From Azolla pinnata (lineage: Eukaryota; Streptophyta; Polypodiopsida; Salviniales; Salviniaceae), in NCBI GenBank assembly GCA_037176905.1, contig JBBBWG010029200.1, positions 1 through 54,205 on the forward strand: a DNA stretch of 54,205 nucleotides. The letters run 5' to 3'. Each line of letters opens with the position of its first letter. Position 1 is the stretch's first letter. A program made the translations under genes and the position numbers. Positions 11,361-24,584 of the stretch are shown here, in pieces. The notes beneath the pieces are model-generated. The model made no database searches. It had not been told where the DNA came from and worked only from the letters and a program-made list of their open reading frames with translations.

Positions 11361-12142
11361 TTGATCGGTCTCTCGAGCTCAAACAGTTTGGCTTGAGATG
11401 TCCTTAACCGGTTAAGCGAAGCCGAGTTGTAGCCGATACCTAGCACCACCGTAAACCCAGGCTCATTTTTTACGTACCAGGAGAAGATTTATAAAGCTTA
11501 CGAGAATGCCTAAGCCCTGGAAGAGAAGGGCACACTTGTAATGGCCCAGATACGCATCGCCCACGAAGCCCCCGAGCATGGCCGACAAGTAGAGTGTTCC
11601 TTGCCAGTTGCTCGTATTGGATACTGCTGACGACGCCCCTTGCCACATAGCATCGGTCAGATAGACGACGAGGTTCACTGATGCTCCGCAGAGGCCCACG
11701 CACCCCAGGCCCTGGTTCACTGGTTCCAACAACAAGGGATGAAACAACAAGAAAAAAAAACAGAACAAATCCTCACATTGGTAACTCCTTATGTCATTTA
11801 AATTAGCCTTATAAATTGGTTCCTAAGGTTATATGCCCATGTAACAAGCATCGGCTATCACCCTTACGCCATTCAAATTAGCCTCATCAATTATTTCCTT
11901 TGGCCCTGTAACAAACATGGGCTAACAATGATCGACAAGAGTGTCACCTAGTATGAACGCGGCTCTCTTGAGACCACCCGTTGTTCCTCTAGGAGCTGGT
12001 TCTCCATTGATGTCCACAGATGCATCTTGAGTGACTTCCATCGGAGCAAAACCTGTTGACGATGTAAAGCGTTTGTGTTGTTTGTTTAAGGCTTCTTCGA
12101 GCATGGCTTATATCGACCACGATGACCAGTAAGACCTGTATA

Positions 12143-12145
<3 letters not shown>

Positions 12146-12231
<86 letters not shown>

Positions 12232-12232
12232 C
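12146..12232. repeat. GA dinucleotide microsatellite
   Basis: About 43 GA units with a single AA interruption lie in the 5' flank of NPF copy B. At the matching place in copy A (about 7010-7032) there is only a short AGAGAGAAAGAGAG tract, so the array expanded after the duplication. Confidence 0.97.
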
Positions 12233-12425
12233 CACTACAATGGTATGAGATGTCGATAATGGTCTCGATCTATCTCTCACCTTTTCTCTAACAACGATCC
12301 ATTAGATATATTAATGTCTTCTAAGAACAAAGTTTGCCCAAGAGACAAAAGGTACAACCATGGAATGTGCACCCAAACGTTGAAAGTACAAAAAATGCTG
12401 AAGATGAAAACAAGATTTCTCCACT

Positions 12426-14480
12426 CTTGGGGTGTCCTTTACATTGATAGGTTCTTCGTTCCCGATCCGAATCCATAACCCTTTAGTGCTTTCGACGGAA
12501 AACCCAACGATGGCACGTGGTGTTAGTGCAAAACTACGTGTTCAAGCCAAGTGACTTTATCAACTTAAGTTAAAATTTTAACTTGCTATACTCTAGCATT
12601 TTACAAATTATTACCAATGTCAAGCAAATGGAACAAGAAAACTTTTAGTAATATGGAGGTTTGATCTATTGTAAATTTGTACCATTCTTTTAATGTAGTT
12701 TAATGTATTTTAACTGATGTCAATAATAAACTACATATTTAACATAATTTGACATATTTATCTTGTATTTAACATTGGTGTGCCTCAACAAAGTTAAAAT
12801 ATGATTCAGGATCGAATGTTTATGTAACAAATGTTAAGGTGCAGGGTTATTGTTAGAATTATATCACCCAAATAGAGAGCAATTGATGGTTTGTGTTTTT
12901 ATAGACAGGATTGATGTCACTGACAAGACCCTGATCTTCAATGAAAATAATATGAGGCTGTATTCCAATGGAACAAAACACAAGGTTCTCGGCAAGCTAA
13001 ATGTTGCTCAAGTTGTCACATTATCTTTGTTGTTGTGCAAAATGGTTTTTTCATCTTTGTCGACGACTTGGTCCTAGGGCTACCAAACAAGGGGAAGTGG
13101 TGAGGCCTAGAGCAACTTTACCTTTGCCAAAGGGTTTTTATAGAAAGAGAAGAACAAAGGCAAAAGAAGAAGCAATTCAGAAAAAAAAGTAATAAATTTT
13201 GAATTGTTTGATTAGGGCCCAAAACAACTTTGTAAACATTTATACAAATGATCCTAGAAACATACATGGGTTTTTTACACACATGTTTTTCGTTCCGATC
13301 TCATCACTTGTTGTTCTGCCCATCGCGTGCATACAACTTGTTGCATAAGTCTGCGATGAAGGCAGTTCTCTCTTTTGTTTCGTTTTTTAATCGCTATTTT
13401 TTAAAGCATCGTGTTGTAGTATCGATCTTCCTGTGGGGAAGCTGATGCATTTCAACCTATATGCTATTAAAAAATGCGTATTTCGCAAATAAAATAAGTT
13501 TTAGAACACCCACACGTATTCTATGTTTTGGAACTGTCATGTTTTAAAGTCAAATTTGTAAATATCATCATCAACTGTACTACTTTGTTGTTGAAGTGAA
13601 TGTGTAAGCTTAATTATTTTTTAATTACTATCTGCAATTTAAGATTTTACAAATTTGCCAATGCCCAGGAGATGGAATAAGACAACTTTTACTGATATGG
13701 AGGTTTATGTCAAGGAGATGGAATAAGAGAAATGAGACGAGATGAAAAAAGAATATCAGATTTATAGATCGATGACTGATGTCGAGTCCCTTGATGACCA
13801 TTGAGGATCAAAGAGATCGACAAATAGTTGGAGTGAAAGCACAAGCACAAGAATATCTTGGAGTATTTACGAAATGTTCTAGACTGTTGGAGTATTTACC
13901 AAATTTTGTAATGAGGTGTTTGGTCAAGATTGGAGCGATCATAATGTATCATTCTGTAATCTATTTTCTCTTTGTTTTTTAAGGTCTAAGATGTAATTGT
14001 CTTAACCCTTTTACTATGATCGATAGAGATCGAAGGAGCCTTTTTCCAAAGTGCCCCATCACATTTCCATTCTAGATCCACAACCCATTCCTTTTCTTGG
14101 CAAACCTCTTTCAAAGACAATGATGAAGCTGATCTTTGCAGGTTTTGGTTTTTCCATATTCATTGACTCGATGATTCGGTGCATTTGGACCCTGGTTAAC
14201 ACAAGCTTTGTAATTGCAAATTCCACGGTTCAGGCAATGGCTATGTTATTTCATCGAATCGGCGCAAGGTTGTAAAACATGACCAAACAACCCTGCATCG
14301 ATGGCCACACTAAATGTGGTGGAATCAATCCCCTTCAGCAGTCTTTAGAACCACCAAAAATCTGGCAAAGCATGGTAATTAGCAACATGGTTGCCTGTGG
14401 AGACTGTAGATGAAATCAGTAGACGAGATCAAAATACCCACAAAATGAAATGGATCAAAACATGAGACTTGAGTCGAAGG
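12426..14480. other. AT-rich intergenic region with a diverged direct repeat
   Basis: No gene family is recognised. A segment at 12598-12660 (TTTTACAAATT, ATGGAACAAGA, AATATGGAGGTTT) recurs in diverged form at 13643-13706, about 1.05 kb away. This fits direct repeats flanking an old element. Small open frames at 12850-13077, 13779-13982 and 14051-14275 show no motif I can name. Confidence 0.5.
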
Positions 14481-14838
14481 TGGAATCGGGCCTCGATTAT
14501 TTAGATCGTTAAGACAATCATATATACAAAGATCGAAGTTAATATTGCAACATGTTCCACAAAGGAATTCTGGCTGGAGGCAAAGAAAAAAAAGAAAAAA
14601 AAGAGAGAAACTATGAAAATCTGTAAAAAAACCAGAAAGGAGAAGAAGTTGATATTATTACCACAAGATACAAGAGGGATTGATGACCTTAGCATGGTGG
14701 CGTCTTCCATTTTGGCCACTGTAGCCAAGACTTGGGTTTCAGGTTATTTTTCGGGTTTTGGGTTCTTGCAGAGGATTCGGCTTTCAGGTTTGCACTGAAC
14801 AGCAAGCTAACACCACCGAGCTGATGGATCAATCGGAC

Positions 14839-18678
<3,840 letters not shown>

Positions 18679-18880
18679 ATTCTTTCCCCGGAAAGGAATT
18701 GGAGAGCTGAGTGTTTGCTTATTCCCTAGAAATCCTGCTCTGTTCTGATTATGGATTCAAAGTTATGGTAGCTCTGAGAATTATTTGGGGTGTGGAAACC
18801 CTAATTCAACTATACAGATGATGGCTAGTAGTATACAGTTCAATTAGCCTTGAGATCTACCTAGAATAGGGTTCGACGAG

Positions 18881-18952
18881 AACCCTAACCCTAACCTTAA
18901 GTTCTAACCCTAACCTTAACCTTAAGTTCTAGCCCTAACCCTAACCCTACGC
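18881..18952. repeat. CCCTAA-type telomere-like island
   Basis: ACCCTA and ACCTTA hexamers are interspersed with two copies of AAGTTCTA about 200 bp upstream of the MAP kinase start codon. Relative to the gene the motif is TTAGGG, a six-base unit that differs from the heptamer at the window start. Confidence 0.85.
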
Positions 18953-19499
18953 TGTCGTGATGAGCACTAACCCTATTCTGCAATCTGCTCGCACCACTGT
19001 CTATTGAGAACAGACCTTTGCTTTCTGAGCTTGACCTAAAACAAAAGGCAGAGCTCCGACGGAGAACTGATCTGTCAGGAGAAAGCCCTAAAGGAGCGCA
19101 CAGATCTTCAGCCGGTCTTTCTGGAAACCCTGCTCTGAAAGGAGGATTGTAGGTAGGTGACAACGAATGGCTTGGAACCCTAATCTTTACAGCTTCCTCT
19201 GAGAGGAAAACGGAACCCTGAACAAGAACAGCGATCTCAGACGGAGCGTACTGAGGCGAAGGTCTTAGAAGGAGCCGACCGCCATCGCCGACGAGCTGGG
19301 CAGCTGACGAGCAGATCTTGGGCTCAGGCTTCAGCTGGAAAGCCTGCAAATCTACCCAAACGGGGGCGGAATTCGAGCTTCGGCAGAGCAGCCAAGCGAG
19401 CAAGGGGAGAGGGGGAGAGAAGGCTCTGACGATCTGATGAAAACAATCTTGCAGCAGAGCGCGCAGATCCTGAAGGTGAACCTAAAATGGCAGAGGAAT

Positions 19500-19783
19500 T
19501 CGGGGACAATGAAACCCTAATCTGAAGATGGAAGGAAGGAAAGGGGAGACTGACAGAAGACAGAGGAATGGAATGGAAACCCTAATTGGCCACGGAGACG
19601 GAACCCTAATCTCTCTCTCTCTCTGTTCTCCTCTGTCTCTCTTTGAGGAGACGACGAAACCCTAGACCTGCAGAAAACGCGAGAAAGGACAGACAGAGGA
19701 GCCCGAGTCGAGGAAAGAAAAATCTCTGCTTTCTGCGGGGGAAGGATGGAAAAACCCTAATTCGCCATGGCGATGGAAACCCT

Positions 19784-19867
<84 letters not shown>

Positions 19868-20050
19868 TTGAGGAGACGACGAAACCCTAGAGCTGCAGAC
19901 AACGCGAGAAAGGGCAGACGGAGGAGTCCGAGTCGAGGGAAGAAAGATCTCTGCTTCCTGCGGGGGCGAAAGGACGGAAAAACCCTAATTCGCCATGGCG
20001 ATGGAAACCCTAATTCTCTCTCTCTGTGAAGACGACGAAACCCTAAACCT
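19500..20050. promoter_or_regulatory. Telo-box and CT-rich upstream region of the MAP kinase, with tandem duplication
   Basis: AAACCCTA(A/G) motifs occur near 19514, 19578, 19657, 19752, 19778, 19882, 19978, 20003 and 20037. A CT tract lies at 19607-19625 and a long one (about 38 CT units) at 19785-19862. The segment 19646-19795 is repeated with few changes at 19870-20025, including GACGACGAAACCCTAGA, GCCCGAGTCGAGG or a near match, and TTCGCCATGGCGATGG. A partial third copy starts at 20030. Telo-boxes are common in plant promoters and leaders and can recruit TRB proteins. The link to the kinase is by position only. The stretch 18953-19499 shows no other feature. Confidence 0.7.
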
Positions 20051-20139
20051 GCAAAAAACAGAGAAGATCTAAACTGAAATTTTTGTTCTCTCTTTTTTTT
20101 ACCACGTGCTTATTTATTCCGAACGTGTTTTTATTTCTA

Positions 20140-20140
<1 letters not shown>

Positions 20141-20200
<60 letters not shown>

Positions 20201-20313
20201 GAGGGAAAATTACAAAAACAAACTCCAATCTAATTTCTTACTTAACAACATTTTTTATTATTATTAGGGAAAATTTAAAAAGCAAACTCCAATCTAATTT
20301 CTTACTTAACAAC

Positions 20314-20345
<32 letters not shown>

Positions 20346-20536
20346 GGCAAAAAACAAACTCCAATCTAATTTCTTACTTAACAACATTTTTTATTATTAT
20401 TAGGGAAATTAAAAAAGCAAACTCCAATCTAATTTCTTACTTAACAACATTTATTATTATTATTATTATTATTATTAGGCAAAAAACAAACTCCAATCTA
20501 ATTTCTTACTTAACAACATTTATTATTATTACTATT

Positions 20537-20594
<58 letters not shown>

Positions 20595-20785
20595 GGCAAA
20601 AACAAACTCCAATCTAATTTCTTACTTAACAACATTTATTATTATTATTATTATTATTATTAGGAAAAATTACAAAAACAAACTCCAATCTAATTTCTTA
20701 CTTAACAACATTTTTTTTTTTTTTTAGGGAAAATTACAAAAACAAACTCCAAATCTAATTTCTTACTTAACAACATTTTTTAAAC
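20141..20785. repeat. ATT microsatellite compound array
   Basis: Eight copies of a roughly 33-bp unit (AAACTCCAATCTAATTTC then TTACTTAACAACATT) alternate with ATT runs of variable length. Unit starts lie near 20219, 20283, 20355, 20418, 20486, 20602, 20679 and 20741. Growth seems to have occurred both in the triplet runs and in the whole unit. The stretch 20791-21270 that follows has no recognisable feature. Confidence 0.95.
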
Positions 20786-21276
20786 CCCTGCCAAATTTAG
20801 AGATTAGAGATTAACGTCCAGTTTCTCTCGCTAATCGCGTCATTAATTCCTAAACCGCGTCTTCTCGCTAATCGCGATATTCTATCCTTCGGCTACTAAT
20901 CGCTTCTATCCTTCTGCTAGTTACTAATCGTTCTTCTCGCTCACCGATTCACGATCTTTCTTAACGCCGTTTGCTGATAAGCAATCGCCCCCCTGCTTCC
21001 TTCTTCCGTTTTTTGCTCGTATTTCCTTACTGTAGTCGATCAACAGAAACTGGAAAATCTCGAAATCTAATTAATTCGATGCTAGTCAATTACTTGGGCG
21101 TTAATTTTCTAGCGAGACACAAGAACTGTGCATCAATCTGTAAATTTTTCATTTTTTGTAGGCGCTCAAATGAAAGTAAAATATATCTGTTAGGGGAAGG
21201 GTGTTTGGTAGTTTCCCCTCTTTATTTATTCCTTTCGAAAAAATATTTTCAAGCTTATGGTCAACTCAACATGCTT

Positions 21277-21478
21277 TTGACCCAAATCGGGTCAAGATTC
21301 TTTTGACCCAAATCGGGTCAAGATTCTTTTGACCCAAATCGGGTCAATATGAATTTGACCGTAATTCGGTCAATATTCTTTTGACCCAAATCGGGTCAAG
21401 ATTCTTTTGACCCAAATCGGGTCAAGATGCATTTGACCATAATACGGTCAAGATCCTTTTGACCCAAATCGGGTCAAG
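21277..21478. repeat. 26-bp array of eight inverted W-box pairs
   Basis: Eight units sit in exact 26-bp register; the GACC of each starts at 21279, 21305, 21331, 21357, 21383, 21409, 21435 and 21461. The common unit is TTGACCCAAATCGGGTCAA, an inverted repeat whose two arms both contain TTGACC, the WRKY-bound W-box. Units 4 and 7 differ in the centre, yet both keep TTGACC and GGTCAA. Between 21486 and 21860 a looser series continues (CAATCGAGTCAAGATT and GACCCTCTT motifs). Regulatory function is inferred from motif identity only. Confidence 0.9.
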
Positions 21479-21860
21479 ATGCTTGATCCTCTTTTGGGGG
21501 CAATTGAGCTGAGATTCCAGATTGGGCAACCCTCTTCTAGCAACTACATCGAGATTCCTGACTCATCCTAGACTCCTGAACAACCCTCTTCTGGCAATTG
21601 AGTCAAGATGCTCGACCTTATTTTGTTGGGACAATCAAGTCGAGCTTCTTGACCCTCTTTTTCGACAATCGAGTCAATATTCTCGGCCCAGTCAAGCCAA
21701 GATGATCGACCGTCTTCTAGGGGCAATCAAGTCAAAAGGTTCTCAACCCTCTTTTCTTTTGGCAATCGAGTCGAGATTTCGGACCCTCTGTCTGTCAATC
21801 GAGTCAAGATTCCAGACCCTCTTTAGCAATCGAGTCAGTGCCCCAGGTCATGCTTTCGCA

Positions 21861-24026
21861 CCAAGCAATCGTTTTTTAAATTTTTCTTCCTTTTTAAGAG
21901 AAGATTTTATCATCAGTTACAAAAAGGCAAATGCACGAGGGCTACGTACGTAATATCAAGATTTTGTAATCTGGGAAGACATGTATAAGTCAAGGTCAAG
22001 TGAGTCACACTCAAATCCAGTCAAGTCAAGATTCCTCATTGCATCATACAAGTTCTTTTGCACGTAGAAGCATCTTTCTCTGCTTCCGAATGCTCACAGG
22101 TTTCCCACTTGCCACATAATGTTCACACGCTGCTACGAATTGGTCAATCGGATTTGTATGACTTGGGCACGCCAACAAACGTAACTGTCTGTGAGCGAAT
22201 TTGCCTCGTCATCATACACATGATTGTAAAGTTTCCAGGACATTTCTCGCCAATCGGACCGGTCCTGCGTCGAACGTTCGCCACCATCGGTTCTTCAATA
22301 GGAAAGATTCCAAACTCTCGTTTGCATCATGGTATGGTGGATTGGATGTTGATCGCTTTCACCTAAACCAGAGCAGATGTCCCACAGAAGTGGACTAACT
22401 CATGACATTTATATTCCCCCACCTGTTATCTGATCATAGGCATCTGACCTTCCACAGTTGTAATCGGAGGGCCTTGTAGTGCGTAATGTGAATTCCAAAC
22501 GATGATGAACTCTCATATGTTAATGTGAACTCCAAACGATGACGAACTCTCTTATGTAAACAAAGCCTGCTCTATGATCTTTCCCAAGATCTCCAAGTCA
22601 AGCCAGATCCATAGGAACTGAACCAGTTACAGTCGCCACTTTTGACCCATGTGGCGTCATGTCTTACATAGGAGGCTTTATGCGTACAGTGCGTGCAGAG
22701 CAGGACATGGCTTTGTCGAAATCAAGGGTATCGTGTTCTAGAACATCTCGAGTTCTGCTTCTGTTTGCATTTCCGAGGTTCCGGAGCTCTCATCTGTTTG
22801 TTTGAATGTGAAAAATTGTGCAAAAAAATTTGCCTTGGGTTGTCATTCTAATTTCTAAAAATTAGCATCAGATGTTTGTCATTGGTAAATCGATTCATCG
22901 GACCTGAAAACTAATTAGATCACAAATGATTAATCAAACCCGAAAACTAATCAAGTCACAATCGATTAATTTGCTATCAATCCATCGAATCGATACAAAT
23001 TAATCATGTGTTGATTTTTAAAATTAGGCATTAATTCATAATTTCAAGTTTCAATAGGTCTTAAAATGTAATTTATAAGTGTGTCAGATGTTTTTTTTTG
23101 CCTGATTCTCCCTAATTGATTTTATCGTCAAAAGCTGTAAGTGTGAAAGCGAGGGATGAAGTTTATCCACCCACATGCTCCGAGTGCATTTGGAGTGGCA
23201 CTTTCCTCTCCCGAAATGGATTTTTGTTTCAAAAAATACAAGATATATGCAAGGAAACCATTATAGAATTAATGCTACGTATACCATACGCAAATGCAAA
23301 TGTATATGTTTCAATTAAACGTATATAGTAAATCATCTTCAAGTTTGATTGGATTAATAAGTTAGAAAAAAAATAAAGATTAAAATTTATAAAATTACCA
23401 TGGTCTATATTATATAATGATTGAATCATATGTCATCACATGTTATATAAGAGTGAGTGAGTATTGAAAAAAAAATAGAAATAGTATATGAAAAAGAAAA
23501 AGGAACACACATTTTTTTCCTTTTCAAACATGTTCATTTTCAAATGTTTAAATACTCTCATGAACACATTTATTACGTTCTATAGAAACCATAGCTTCGA
23601 GTAGTTTAGATCGAATAGATATATTTGTATTGTCAGAACTAAATAAGAGATTAAATGATTGAAGGAATATGTAAAAGAAAGAGAAGAAAAGAGAAGAGTA
23701 GATTGATAAAAGAATAGAGGGTTTATTAAAATAGAACAAGTACAAATAAGAGTTCGGTACAAGAAAGACTTAGAGCTAAAAAATTGTATTAATTTGAACT
23801 GATTTGATATAATATATATGTCTTTATTTATAGGTTTTTATAAATTAATCTAAAGATTTTTAGAATGGTCTAAAACATTTAAGAATATTTTAGAACATCC
23901 TTGAACGTTCTAAACCTAAAATATTTTATGATACTCTAGAAGATTATAGAACGTTCTAGAGAATTCTAGAGTTTTTTCTAAATATAATAATAACTATATT
24001 ATAAAAAAGTAAAGTTTATTATTTTA
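21861..24026. other. AT-rich intergenic stretch, possible LTR remnant
   Basis: No gene is recognised in 21861-23450. Positions 23450-24000 contain a purine-rich tract (23660-23710), TATTTATAGG at 23825 and many TTCTAGA/TAGAAC palindromes, ending in a cluster at 23948-23970 that reads as alternating GAA and TTC pentamers. This composition resembles plant LTR sequence, but no boundaries were found. Confidence 0.35.
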
Positions 24027-24222
24027 TGTCATGATCAACCAATTTAATGGTTAGGCTTATATTATGTAACGATCAACTAATTTAATGATTACGCTTATAT
24101 TATGTCACGATCAACTATTTTAATGGTTACGCTTATATTATGTCATGATCAACCAATTTAATGGTTAGGCTTATATTATGTTACGATCAACTATTTTAAT
24201 GGTTAGGCTTCTCATTATATAG
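24027..24222. repeat. 38-bp tandem repeat, five copies
   Basis: GATCAAC recurs at 24033, 24071, 24109, 24147 and 24185, an exact 38-bp period. Units contain the short inverted repeat AACCAATTTAATGGTT, intact in two copies and degraded in the others, plus GGCTTATATTATGT or a variant. Confidence 0.93.
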
Positions 24223-24321
24223 TACGAGATTTTAGTTCAAGTCTAAGTAATACATAATGTTTACGGATTCCTGACACTATCCCTCTTTCTAAAACGACGA
24301 GCGCAACCGAAACTTCTCTTT

Positions 24322-24460
24322 GTCCCCGCCCACGTGTGAAACCGAACATGAGAACTGAGCTCTGTCCGCCCAAGTGTGAAACCGAGGAAAACCACATTTT
24401 GTCCGCCCAAGTGTGAAACCGAGGAAAACCACATTTTGTCCGCCCAAGTGTGAAACCAAC
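24322..24460. promoter_or_regulatory. 37-bp tandem repeat in the CCDC61 upstream region
   Basis: CCGCCCAAGTGTGAAACC recurs with starts about 24366, 24403 and 24440, preceded by a diverged unit at about 24327 that carries CCACGTGT, a G-box core. The series ends about 125 bp before the start codon, so it lies in the promoter or 5' leader. A CGCCGT/CGCCAT hexamer run follows at about 24500-24560. Confidence 0.7.
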
Positions 24461-24584
24461 AGAAAACAAACAGAAGCTCAACTTCTTCTGTCGCTTTCTT
24501 CATCGCCATCGCCGTCGCCGTCGCCGTCGCCGTCGCCATCGCCATCGCCATCGCCATCGCCTTCAGCTTCTGCAGTAGCTTCCC

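Larger units (their letters stand above)
7795..12041 (-). pseudogene. NPF: NPF7-like transporter relic, copy B
   Basis: Exon 1 is at 11948-12041 (94 bp, open, starts MEVTQDASVDINGEP) and exon 2 at 11502-11719 (218 bp, open); both have the same splice sites as copy A. Exon 3 keeps only about 95 bp (10963-11057), has a one-base insertion relative to copy A and then runs into the 158-bp repeat. Exon 4 (7795-8045) has a frameshift near its start, a TAG at 7887-7885 where copy A has the Gln codon of VIQGSNMD, and a deletion of about 190 bp. Exon 5 is absent. No functional transporter can be made. Homology continues a little past the exon 4 donor to about 7577. Confidence 0.88.

Noticed and set aside
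12086..12280. Open frame of alternating Ser and Leu on the minus strand
   Set aside because: It is a translation of the GA microsatellite.
14051..14400. Possible relic of a repeat-type (for example PPR) gene on the minus strand
   Set aside because: Frames are broken and no motif was clear enough to name a family.
22058..22400. Open frames of about 100 codons on the plus strand
   Set aside because: No recognised motif, no supported splice pattern, and the sequence looks like degraded intergenic DNA.
21277..24460. Regularly spaced short repeats resembling a CRISPR array
   Set aside because: The repeats are contiguous tandem units without unique spacers, and the genome is a plant nuclear genome with introns.
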